From: an uncultured Saprospiraceae bacterium
GTDB lineage: Bacteria; Bacteroidota; Bacteroidia; Chitinophagales; Saprospiraceae
Reading direction: 5' to 3'
DNA length: 46,726 bases
NCBI GenBank assembly: GCA_937921595.1
Contig: CAKZTD010000219.1
Location: 1-46,726 of the forward strand
Shown here: positions 17,638 through 25,470 of the stretch, piece after piece
Layout of the letters: every line of letters starts with the position of its first letter
How positions within the stretch are numbered: the stretch's first letter is position 1
Program-made: the position numbers and the translations under genes
The notes under the pieces: generated by a model
Database searches by the model: none
What the model saw: only the letters and a program-made list of their open reading frames with translations
Told to the model about the DNA's origin: nothing

Positions 17638-19260
17638 ATGAATAAGTTCTTAACGACTCTTCTGCTGTTGCTTTTTGCGTTTTCTCAAAATGTAATGGCA
17701 CAAGATGAAGATAATTTTTACAATCCTCAATCCATTCGTTCTTTCAAAATTTCTTTTGAACAAGACAATTGGCCTCAATTATTAGATTCTCTTCGCCTTT
17801 ATGGAGAAGGACTTTTGATTGGCAATATTGAAATAGATGGTTCAAAATATGAGGATGTTGGTGTGAGATACAGAGGTAGCAAATCGTTTTCTACTGGCGG
17901 AAATCACAATGCTCTACATATTGTACTTAACTATATTGACAAAAATCAAAATCACAAAGGATATAAAAAATTAAAGCTTTCCACTGCTTTACGTGATCCG
18001 AGCATGGTTCGTGAAGTTTTAGGATTTCAGATTGCGAGAAAGTATATGCCTGCTCCTGAAGCTAATTATGCAAATGTCGACATCAATGGAAGTTATTACG
18101 GCCTTTTTGTCAATGTGGAAGCAGTAGATGGCAACTTCTTAGAAAAGCATTTTGGATCAAAAGGAAATAGCTTTTTTAAATGTACTCCAAAAAATACTAA
18201 GAATCCTTTTACTCCATCGGGTTGCAAAAAGAATCTTTTTGCGTCTTTAGAATATGAAGAAAAAGCTTCTTGTTATACGACCAATTTTGAGATTAAATCT
18301 CATGACGGGTGGGATGATTTGATTGAGTTAAGCCGAGTTTTAAATAAAGATGAAAAAAATATCGAGTCGGTACTCAATGTTGATCGAACGCTTTGGATGC
18401 TAGCTTTCAATAATGTTTTGGTAAACCTAAGTAGCTATTCTGGTTTTAATAGTCAAAATTACTACCTCTATAAAGATGATATGGGACAATTCAATCCGAT
18501 TATTTGGGATTTGAATTTGGCATTTGGAAGTTTCAAAAGAGTAGGAGCTAAGTCTGATCTTAACCTGAAAGAGTTGCAAAAACTTGATCCATTATTACAT
18601 GTAGATAATGAAACGAAACCGCTTATTAACAAACTTTTAAGTGTTCCAATCTATAAAAAAATGTACCTTAATCACATTAGAACAATTGTTTATGACAATT
18701 TTGAAAATGATTGGTATGAGAAAGAGGCGAAATTGTTGCAGTCATTAATTAATAACGATTTGGTTCGTGATGCAAACAAACAGTATGCTAATGCGGATTT
18801 TAGAGAAAGTTTGACGAAAACGATTGGAAAACGAAGTAAGATTCCTGGAATCAAGGAATTAATGGGGAAAAGAGCAAAATATCTTAAAAAGCACTCAGAG
18901 ATTTCCATTTTTCCACCGGTTGTTGAAGAGGTAATGGTAGCAGGAAGGCAGAAATTTTCTAACGAAACTGTTAAAGATTTCAAAATATCAGCAAAAATCG
19001 GAAAACGAGCAAAGCGTGTGGCCCTTTATTATCGTTTCAATAGTGAAGAAAAGTATCAAGAGATTTTTATGTCCGATGATGGAGCGTCAAATGATGGAGA
19101 AGCAGGAGACAAGGTTTTTGGAGTGACCATTAAAAACACAGATGAAGCAGCTAAGATCGAATACTTTATACTCGCGGAAAATATAGCAGCGGTCGGATTC
19201 TCTCCGGCAAATTACATGTACGAGCCTTACACCTCGTCAATTGAAGAACTCAACAAATAG
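17638..19260 (+). CDS. Secreted CotH-type kinase-fold protein (copy 1)
   Basis: The 540-residue protein has a signal peptide (MNKFLTTLLLLLFAFSQNVMAQ). The CotH-type atypical kinase domain follows, with VGVRYRGSKSF near residue 80, KKLKLSTALRDPSMVREVL near 110-125, and IIWDLNLAFGSF with Asp291 as the likely metal ligand. At the position where the sister gene reads NLDSY this copy reads NLSSY, so Ser265 replaces the presumed catalytic Asp. CotH proteins phosphorylate spore-coat proteins in Bacillus; secreted Bacteroidota homologues are uncharacterised. The last ~100 residues form a separate beta domain (RVALYYRFNSEEKYQEIFM). It lies 66 bases before the paralogue on the same strand. Confidence 0.85.
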   Translation: MNKFLTTLLLLLFAFSQNVMAQDEDNFYNPQSIRSFKISFEQDNWPQLLDSLRLYGEGLLIGNIEIDGSKYEDVGVRYRGSKSFSTGGNHNALHIVLNYIDKNQNHKGYKKLKLSTALRDPSMVREVLGFQIARKYMPAPEANYANVDINGSYYGLFVNVEAVDGNFLEKHFGSKGNSFFKCTPKNTKNPFTPSGCKKNLFASLEYEEKASCYTTNFEIKSHDGWDDLIELSRVLNKDEKNIESVLNVDRTLWMLAFNNVLVNLSSYSGFNSQNYYLYKDDMGQFNPIIWDLNLAFGSFKRVGAKSDLNLKELQKLDPLLHVDNETKPLINKLLSVPIYKKMYLNHIRTIVYDNFENDWYEKEAKLLQSLINNDLVRDANKQYANADFRESLTKTIGKRSKIPGIKELMGKRAKYLKKHSEISIFPPVVEEVMVAGRQKFSNETVKDFKISAKIGKRAKRVALYYRFNSEEKYQEIFMSDDGASNDGEAGDKVFGVTIKNTDEAAKIEYFILAENIAAVGFSPANYMYEPYTSSIEELNK

Positions 19261-19326
19261 GTGAGTTGAAGGAAACAAAACGAAAATCAAGTTTTAATAT
19301 TTCAACTCATTTGGATTAATACAATT

Positions 19327-20892
19327 ATGACAATGATTAGAAATATTATATTTTCTATACTGACTATTCTCAGTAACAATTCTGATGCTCAAAGTCTTTA
19401 TGACGTGATGGTCATTAAAGAAGCCAAAGTTTATATCGATGATACAAACTGGCTAAGTACTTTGGATTCTTTAAAGCAATTAGGGAATGACCAGAGAGTA
19501 GTCGCAGATGTTGTTTTGGATGGTATTCGATATGACAGTGTAGGTATTCGATTCAAAGGAAACTCTTCCTATTATAATGTTCGAAATCAAGAACTCAATA
19601 AATTACCTTTCAATATTAAGGCGGATTTTGTAAAAAAGAAACAACGGTTTAAGGATAAATATAAATCTTTAAAACTGTCAAATGTGTTTCGTGATCCTAG
19701 TTTTGTACGGGAAGTTTTAAGTTATGAGATTGCTGGGAATTATATGCCAACTCCTAGAGCCAATTATTTAAAACTCTATGTCAATGATGAGCTACTTGGT
19801 TTGTACAATAGCTCTGAATCTGTTGATAAAGACTTTTTAGAAGAACATTTTGGTTGGAAAAAAGGAGTACTTTTTAAATGCGATCCAAATTGGAATGCTG
19901 CTGATCTTCGTGATTGTCCGAAAGGAGAAAAAGCTTCTTTACAATATCTTGGAGTGGATTCTACTTGTTATTATGGTCTTTACGAAATCAAATCTAAGAC
20001 AGGTTGGAAAGAGTTGATAAATTTGACTGATGTTTTAAATAATGATTTTGATAAAATAGAAGAGGTTCTAAATGTAGATCAGATTCTTTGGATGCATGCC
20101 TTTAATAATGTGCTGGTAAACCTGGATAGTTATGCAGGAAGACTTTGCCATAATTACTACATGTATCAAGATTCTTTTGGCGTATTTCATCCCATCCTTT
20201 GGGATATGAATCTTTCCTTTGGTGGGTTTAGATATGATGGTTTGGGCTCGCCTTTGTCCAATGAAAAAATGGCCAAATTGAGTATGTTTAATCATTACAA
20301 ACAGAAAAATGATAAGCGACCTCTGATTACCAATTTATTGAAAAATAGTCTTTATAGAAAAATTTACGTAGCACATGTCAAGACGATTGTCAATGATCAT
20401 TTTGCAAATAAGAAATATTTAGAAAGAGCAAAGTTGATCCAAAGCGCGATCGATATTCATGTTCAAAATGATAAAAATAAATTATATTCTTACGAAGGCT
20501 TTAAGCAAAATCTTACAACGACAGCTTCTATTGGGAAATCCAAGATGATTGGAATTTCAGAATTGATGGAACCTCGTACAACTTACTTGACTACACACCC
20601 ATTATATACACGTAAGAATCCAGTGATCTCAGAAGTACGTTACATTGGCGAGACAGAAGAAAATCTGATAAAAGCCAAAGTAGTCGATGCTGAAAAGGTC
20701 ATTCTTGCTTATCGAACGAAAAAACATTCTCCTTTTACGAAAATAGAAATGATCCCAGATTTAGTGGGAGACATTTATTCGGCAAAGATTGATAAGGTTC
20801 AGGGAACTGAATATTATATCATTGCAGAAGGGGACAAGGCTGCTTCTTTATCTCCTGCTAGAGCGTCTTTTGAATTTCATGAGATCAAGTAA
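19327..20892 (+). CDS. Secreted CotH-type kinase-fold protein (copy 2)
   Basis: This 521-residue paralogue of the preceding gene shares its layout: signal peptide ending near SNNSDAQ, VGIRFKGNSSYY, KSLKLSNVFRDPSFVREVLS, NVLVNLDSYAG with Asp267 intact, and ILWDMNLSFGGF with Asp293. The same C-terminal beta domain follows (VILAYRTKKHSPFTKIEM). It has the Asp pair expected of an active CotH kinase. The two genes are tandem and probably co-transcribed, consistent with duplication followed by divergence. The substrate is unknown. A short palindrome lies just downstream. Confidence 0.87.
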   Translation: MTMIRNIIFSILTILSNNSDAQSLYDVMVIKEAKVYIDDTNWLSTLDSLKQLGNDQRVVADVVLDGIRYDSVGIRFKGNSSYYNVRNQELNKLPFNIKADFVKKKQRFKDKYKSLKLSNVFRDPSFVREVLSYEIAGNYMPTPRANYLKLYVNDELLGLYNSSESVDKDFLEEHFGWKKGVLFKCDPNWNAADLRDCPKGEKASLQYLGVDSTCYYGLYEIKSKTGWKELINLTDVLNNDFDKIEEVLNVDQILWMHAFNNVLVNLDSYAGRLCHNYYMYQDSFGVFHPILWDMNLSFGGFRYDGLGSPLSNEKMAKLSMFNHYKQKNDKRPLITNLLKNSLYRKIYVAHVKTIVNDHFANKKYLERAKLIQSAIDIHVQNDKNKLYSYEGFKQNLTTTASIGKSKMIGISELMEPRTTYLTTHPLYTRKNPVISEVRYIGETEENLIKAKVVDAEKVILAYRTKKHSPFTKIEMIPDLVGDIYSAKIDKVQGTEYYIIAEGDKAASLSPARASFEFHEIK

Positions 20893-20915
20893 TTTTAACT
20901 TGGAGGCGAAAGCTT

Positions 20916-20936
20916 GGCGTAGGCTTAGCCTACGCC
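20916..20936. repeat. 10-bp GC-rich palindrome after the CotH pair
   Basis: GGCGTAGGCT (20916-20925) is the exact reverse complement of AGCCTACGCC (20927-20936), with one base between. Its GC content is far above the AT-rich surroundings. It is not followed by a U-tract on either strand, so it may be a REP-like element or a weak terminator. Confidence 0.5.
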
Positions 20937-21064
20937 TAATAAAAGAGCTAAACTTAAGCCTAAATCTACATCGAAAAAAGCCATTCCTTCATTCCAAATT
21001 TCCACATCATTTATCTATATACCCAATAAGCCAAAAGTGGTAATATTTTTGTTTTATTACTAAA

Positions 21065-21098
21065 TTGAATCATATTTATTTAGGTCTTTGTATATTTG
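21065..21098 (+). promoter_or_regulatory. Bacteroidota-type promoter for the OmpA-family gene
   Basis: A TTG at 21065-21067 is followed after 23 bases by TATATTTG at 21091-21098, which matches the TAnnTTTG -7 box with spacing at the upper end of the usual range. The predicted transcript start is about 25 bases before ATG 21130. Confidence 0.6.
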
Positions 21099-21129
21099 TA
21101 CTATTACATCCGTAAAAAACTGATTTTCA

Positions 21130-22572
21130 ATGAATTATAATCTAATTGAACAAAAACTGATCTTATTCGGTCTATTGTTGCTAATGGCTTCAGGCCTCCA
21201 AGCGCAGGATACGATCCGACCAAACACTATAATTGGAAAAGTCTTATTCCTAGATCACTACTCTCCTCAAGAAGGCTCACTCTCGAGTTTTGAAAATTTT
21301 TCCAATGGTTTTGAAATTGGATACTTGAGGAATATCAATAAATATTTTAATGCTGTAATTCCGCTTAAAGTAGGAATTATTAAGCTACCAGGAGAAAGCG
21401 ATAATCGTCGTTATGTTGGAGTAGATTTCGTTGGACAGTTTCAATATAATACCGATAATAGTCGAATCATTCCTTATGGTCTTTTAGGATTAGGAGGAGT
21501 ATCCGAGGATTTTGACAAACTTTCGTTTCAAGTTCCAATCGGAGCGGGGCTTCATGTTCGAATGGGGAAATATGCTTTTCTAAATTTTCAGGCAGAGTAT
21601 CGTTTTGCACTTGATGTTGAAGATAGAGACAATCTTCAATATGGGATCGGATTGATGTTTATGCTTGGTGAGGACGATGAAGAATTATTACCTCCGCCTT
21701 TGGAAATTCCAGTAGTCGATACGGATCAAGATGGTATAGAAGATTCGAAAGATGGGTGCCCTGAAATTGCGGGATTAGCAGCTTTCAATGGTTGTCCGGA
21801 TTCAGATAGTGATGGCATTGCTGATGATAAAGATTTATGCCCAGATCTTTATGGCCCAAGAGCAACCAATGGCTGTCCGGATTCAGATGGCGATGGAATT
21901 GCAGACTCAACGGATGAATGTCCAAATGAGTTTGGTACAAAAGAAGATAATGGTTGTCCAGCAAAAGATACGGATAATGATGGCGTCATCGATCGAGAAG
22001 ATGAATGTCCAAATATGAAAGGAACATTGAATGGTTGCCCAGATTCGGATGGTGATGGTATTAAAGATTCGGATGATGAATGTCCAAATGCGAAAGGAGA
22101 AGGTCGTTTTAATGGTTGTCCAGATACGGACGGCGATGGTATTCCTGATCTTCGAGATAAATGTCCAAATTCAGCAGCGCCAAATTCTCCAACTGGTTGT
22201 CCAGAATTGAAGAAGGAAGATAAAGCTGTATTAGATTATGCTTTACAAGCGGTACAGTTTGAAACAGGGAAGTCTATTTTAAAAGAAGATTCAAAAATTG
22301 TTTTGGATCAGGTGATTGGTGTATTGCAACGTTATCCTGATTTCCGTTTAGAAATCATCGGTCATACAGATAATGTAGGTTCGGAGATTAATAATCTAAA
22401 ATTATCTCAACGAAGAGCACAAGCTTGTTACGATTATTTATTGTCGAGAGGTATTTCTTCCAATGTGATGAACTCTGGAGGATTTGGAGAAAGCAATCCG
22501 ATTGCTCCGAATGATACCAAATCGGGACGTTCTATTAATCGCCGAGTAGAGTTTATTTTAGCTCCTAGATAA
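21130..22572 (+). CDS. OmpA-family outer-membrane protein with thrombospondin type-3 repeats
   Basis: The 480-residue protein has a signal peptide (LLLLMASGLQAQ) and an N-terminal beta-barrel-like domain of about 150 residues. About six Asp-rich calcium-binding TSP3-type repeats follow at about 197-356, with units such as DSDGDGIADSTDECP. The C-terminal OmpA/MotB peptidoglycan-binding domain (about 365-478) has IIGHTDNVGS, LSQRRAQACYDYL and RSINRRVEFIL. It should anchor the outer membrane to peptidoglycan. It has its own promoter and is followed by a strong terminator, so it is likely monocistronic. Confidence 0.93.
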   Translation: MNYNLIEQKLILFGLLLLMASGLQAQDTIRPNTIIGKVLFLDHYSPQEGSLSSFENFSNGFEIGYLRNINKYFNAVIPLKVGIIKLPGESDNRRYVGVDFVGQFQYNTDNSRIIPYGLLGLGGVSEDFDKLSFQVPIGAGLHVRMGKYAFLNFQAEYRFALDVEDRDNLQYGIGLMFMLGEDDEELLPPPLEIPVVDTDQDGIEDSKDGCPEIAGLAAFNGCPDSDSDGIADDKDLCPDLYGPRATNGCPDSDGDGIADSTDECPNEFGTKEDNGCPAKDTDNDGVIDREDECPNMKGTLNGCPDSDGDGIKDSDDECPNAKGEGRFNGCPDTDGDGIPDLRDKCPNSAAPNSPTGCPELKKEDKAVLDYALQAVQFETGKSILKEDSKIVLDQVIGVLQRYPDFRLEIIGHTDNVGSEINNLKLSQRRAQACYDYLLSRGISSNVMNSGGFGESNPIAPNDTKSGRSINRRVEFILAPR

Positions 22573-22592
22573 AGGATAGAAAAATGAATTAA

Positions 22593-22626
22593 AAAAGGCT
22601 GCTAAACTTCTGTTTAGCAGCCTTTT
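22593..22626. terminator. Strong bidirectional terminator between the OmpA gene and purE
   Basis: A 15-bp stem (22593-22607 with 22612-22626) around the loop TTCT has an A-run on the left and a T-run on the right. It can therefore end transcription of the OmpA-family gene on plus and of purE on minus. Confidence 0.9.
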
Positions 22627-22656
22627 CTAATAAAATAATTCTCAGTGGATAAATTT

Positions 22657-23181
22657 TTATTCTTTCCTATAATCTTCATATCCTTCCTCTTCTAATCTTT
22701 TATATTTCACGGCAACTGAATCAGAAAGCTCCTGTTTATATTGTAGCATTTTTTGCAAGACTTCCGAGTCACTTGTACCTAAAATCTGAGCGGCAAGAAT
22801 ACCTGCATTTTTAGCTGCATTCAAGGCAACAGTTGCTACTGGAACGCCATTCGGCATTTGTAAAATAGATAAAACAGAATCCCATCCATCAATTGAATTT
22901 GAGGACTTGATTGGAACTCCAATCACTGGTAATGGAGAAAGCGAAGCCACCATTCCTGGAAGATGTGCTGCACCACCTGCACCAGCGATAATTACTTTGA
23001 TACCTTTTTGATGAGCAGTCTTCGCAAAATTGAACATTCGCTCTGGAGTTCGATGCGCAGAGACAATGGTCAAATCAAAAGGAATGCCTAAGACTTTTAA
23101 AAAGTCAGCAGCTTGCCGCATTACGGGAAGGTCAGAATCTGATCCCATGATGATACTTACGGTTGGATTAGTTTTACTCAT
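22657..23181 (-). CDS. purE: 5-(carboxyamino)imidazole ribonucleotide mutase
   Basis: The 174-residue class I PurE converts N5-CAIR to CAIR in purine synthesis. It shows the family motifs [10 protein letters not shown] near the N-terminus, SAHRTPERM with the catalytic His, and [14 protein letters not shown] 23181 is clear. Its class I type fits the presence of purK directly upstream, since class I PurE needs the PurK product. The gap to purK is 120 bases. Confidence 0.96.
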   Translation of the reverse strand: MSKTNPTVSIIMGSDSDLPVMRQAADFLKVLGIPFDLTIVSAHRTPERMFNFAKTAHQKGIKVIIAGAGGAAHLPGMVASLSPLPVIGVPIKSSNSIDGWDSVLSILQMPNGVPVATVALNAAKNAGILAAQILGTSDSEVLQKMLQYKQELSDSVAVKYKRLEEEGYEDYRKE

Positions 23182-23301
23182 TGGTGTTTTTTTAGAACTC
23201 GGTTAAATTGCTTTACTTTTTGACAAAGAATCGATCTTTAGCCTTTAACTGGTATATACTTTTCTAATAGAATTTTGAATTTTAGTTTTTTTATCCATTT
23301 C

Positions 23302-24459
23302 TTACTTAGCAACAATCCTCAACGTATCCTTAATAAGCTTGGCTTTTTCTTTGGCTTGCTCTAAGTCCTTATCCACGATTGTCACGTGACCCATTTTTCG
23401 AAAAGGCTTAGTGATTGCTTTTCCATAAATATGAAACTTCGCACCTTCAACTTTATAACAATCATAAAGACCTTCATAGTGTGCATTGCCTGTATGACCT
23501 GCTTCACCAAGAAGGTTTACCATAACAGATGGACTGGTTGCACTGGTATCTCCCAAAGGATAATTCACAACAGCTCGAAGGTGTTGCTGGTATTGAGAAC
23601 AAACAGCAGAGTCGATCGTATGATGTCCACTATTATGAGGTCTTGGAGCAACTTCATTAATTAGGATTTCATGATCAGGTGTAAGGAAAAACTCAACGGC
23701 TAATAATCCACAAAGCTGATACGCTTCGATGGTTTGTTTAGCGATCGCGATTGTTTTGTCAGCAATTTCTTTAGAAATAGCAGCAGGGCAAAATAAATAT
23801 TCTACGAGGTTTGCCACTGGATTAAATTCCATTTCAACTGGCGGAAAAGCAGTGACTTCACCAGATTCATTTCGAGCGACTATAACAGCAAGTTCTTTTT
23901 CAAGATTGACCAATGGTTCAACAATCGATAGCGTGTCTAGTAATTTAGAAAGGTCTTCTTCATTTTTTATCACTGCTACACCTCGACCATCATAGCCTGC
24001 TGTTCTTGATTTTTGTACAAAAGGTAAACTCAATGTTCCTTGATCAATAGCCTCTTTAATTGCTGTTGCATTTTCATAAAAATCAAAAGTACTAGTCGGT
24101 AAGCCTTGATCCACATAAAACTGTTTTTGCAGACCTTTATCTTTGATGATATTCAAAGCGCTAGGAGAGGGGTGGACTTTCACACCTTCAGCTTCTAATT
24201 TTAAAAGCGCATCAGTATTGACATGTTCTATTTCTATAGTTAAGACATCGACTTGCTTCCCAAAATTATAGACATCTTCAAAATTTTTGAAATTGCCTTC
24301 TACAAAATGATCGCATACTTTTCCCGCAGGAAAGTCTTTGGACGTATCCATGATCCAGGTTTCTAATTCCCAATTTTGAGCAGCTAGCGCCAACATCTTT
24401 CCTAATTGACCGCCCCCGAGAATGCCTACTTTAAAGCCATTGTTGATGATTTCCTTCAC
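23302..24459 (-). CDS. purK: 5-(carboxyamino)imidazole ribonucleotide synthase
   Basis: The 385-residue ATP-grasp enzyme makes N5-CAIR from AIR, bicarbonate and ATP. The N-terminal GILGGGQLGKML binds nucleotide. KSRTAGYDGRGV is the ATP-grasp loop, and LINEVAPRPHNSGHHTID is the diagnostic metal/ATP site. The start is a GTG at 24459: no ATG occurs before the GILGGGQ motif. It is the promoter-proximal gene of a purK-purE unit. Confidence 0.95.
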   Translation of the reverse strand: MKEIINNGFKVGILGGGQLGKMLALAAQNWELETWIMDTSKDFPAGKVCDHFVEGNFKNFEDVYNFGKQVDVLTIEIEHVNTDALLKLEAEGVKVHPSPSALNIIKDKGLQKQFYVDQGLPTSTFDFYENATAIKEAIDQGTLSLPFVQKSRTAGYDGRGVAVIKNEEDLSKLLDTLSIVEPLVNLEKELAVIVARNESGEVTAFPPVEMEFNPVANLVEYLFCPAAISKEIADKTIAIAKQTIEAYQLCGLLAVEFFLTPDHEILINEVAPRPHNSGHHTIDSAVCSQYQQHLRAVVNYPLGDTSATSPSVMVNLLGEAGHTGNAHYEGLYDCYKVEGAKFHIYGKAITKPFRKMGHVTIVDKDLEQAKEKAKLIKDTLRIVAK

Positions 24460-24524
24460 AGTATATTTTGGTTTTGATTTATGGCTGCGAAGATAGGGAA
24501 AAGCGATAATTTATTTATGATTTA

Positions 24525-24575
24525 AGAATAAGGAATAATGATTTTTGAAATTAGAATTGATTTTGCGAGGCTATC
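24525..24575. repeat. Partial remnant of the downstream repeat unit
   Basis: The bases AGAATAAGGAATAATG followed by ATTTTTGAAAT and, after a gap, GGCTATC match the second half of the ~300-bp repeat unit (compare 24874 onward). It is a decayed fourth, partial copy at the purK side of the array. Confidence 0.45.
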
Positions 24576-24682
24576 CCCAAAGTATTGAAATACTTCATAC
24601 TCATAACTCCATATCAAGGAGGATGTGTTAAGGAAAGATAAAAAGCAGATAAAGAATATATAAAATTTAAAAAATAAAAAAA

Positions 24683-24980
24683 GCCCCCACCGCCGTAGCA
24701 ATGAAAGCCGTCCCAAAAACTGATTTTAAATATCTTTAAAACAGTCTTTGTTTTAACACACAATCACCTAATCTTGAGGTCTGTTTGTTAGGACCAATTT
24801 CTTTATTTATTACCATCTGCTTGCTCTTTCTGATAGATGTAAAGCCAGCGTCGGATATTTCAGATCTGATTTCAGAATAAGGATTAACGATTTTTGAAAT
24901 AGTCTATAGCTAGGACTATCTTCTAAAATTGCTATTCATTAATCTTTGCTCATAAATCAAATTCATTAATTTTAAAAAAA
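24683..24980 (-). repeat. Tandem copy 1 of the T9SS-gene 3' end plus terminator region
   Basis: This unit of about 298 bp repeats the terminator-like region and the last ~90 bp of the T9SS cargo gene. A stretch of about 90 bp (24709-24800) is the same as in copy 2. Read on minus it recalls the gene tail (AAATTGGTCCTAACAAACAG and the sequence before it), but small deletions break the frame, so it is non-coding. Confidence 0.85.
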
Positions 24981-25287
24981 GCCTCTACTACCGTAGCATG
25001 AGAGGCCGTCCCAAAAACTGATTTTAAATATCTTTAAAACAGTCTTTGTTTTAACACACAATCACCTAATCTTGAGGTCTGTTTGTTAGGACCAATTTCG
25101 TTATATATTACCACCTGCTTGCTCTTCCTGATAGAAGTAAAAGCTAGCACCGGATATTTCAGATCTGATATCAGAACAAGGATTAACGATTTTTTGATTT
25201 TTTTAATAATTCATAGAAACGACTATCTTATAAAATCGCTATTCGTTAATCTTTGCTCATAAATCAAATTCATTAATTTTTTAAAAA
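24981..25287 (-). repeat. Tandem copy 2 of the T9SS-gene 3' end plus terminator region
   Basis: This unit of about 307 bp follows copy 1 directly. On minus its tail reads ISGASFYFYQEEQAGGN before a stop, clearly derived from the gene's SGAGIYFYQLEQAGGN. It then shifts frame and ends in a copy of LVLTSRPQ as LVLTNRPQ. At 24981-25006 it holds a GC-rich stem (GCCTCT with AGAGGC) followed on minus by a T-run, a rho-independent terminator. Confidence 0.85.
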
Positions 25288-25470
25288 GCCCCCCACCACC
25301 GTAGCAATGAGAGGCCGTCCCAAAAACTGATTTTAAATATCTTTAAAACAGTTTTTGTTTTAACACACAATCACCTATTCTTGAGGTCTGCTTGTTAGGA
25401 CCAATTTCTTTACTAAGTTATTTCCGCCTGCTTGCTCTAACTGATAAAAGTATATGCCAGCACCGGATAA
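25288..25470 (-). repeat. Parental copy (3) overlapping the functional 3' end of the T9SS gene
   Basis: The first part (25288-25374) is the gene's own downstream region, with a stem of GCCTCT against GGGGGGC (G-U pairs allowed) and a T-run on minus. The rest lies within the coding end. It differs from copies 1 and 2 at only three or four of about 90 aligned bases in the conserved core. Confidence 0.8.

Noticed and set aside
24522-24716. 64-residue ORF on minus
   Set aside because: It lies in the repeat region, is low complexity (Phe/Ile/Leu-rich) and its frame is not kept in the other repeat copies.
24683-25470. CRISPR array
   Set aside because: Units are about 300 bp with similarity across much of each unit, not short repeats with unique spacers, and they derive from a gene tail.
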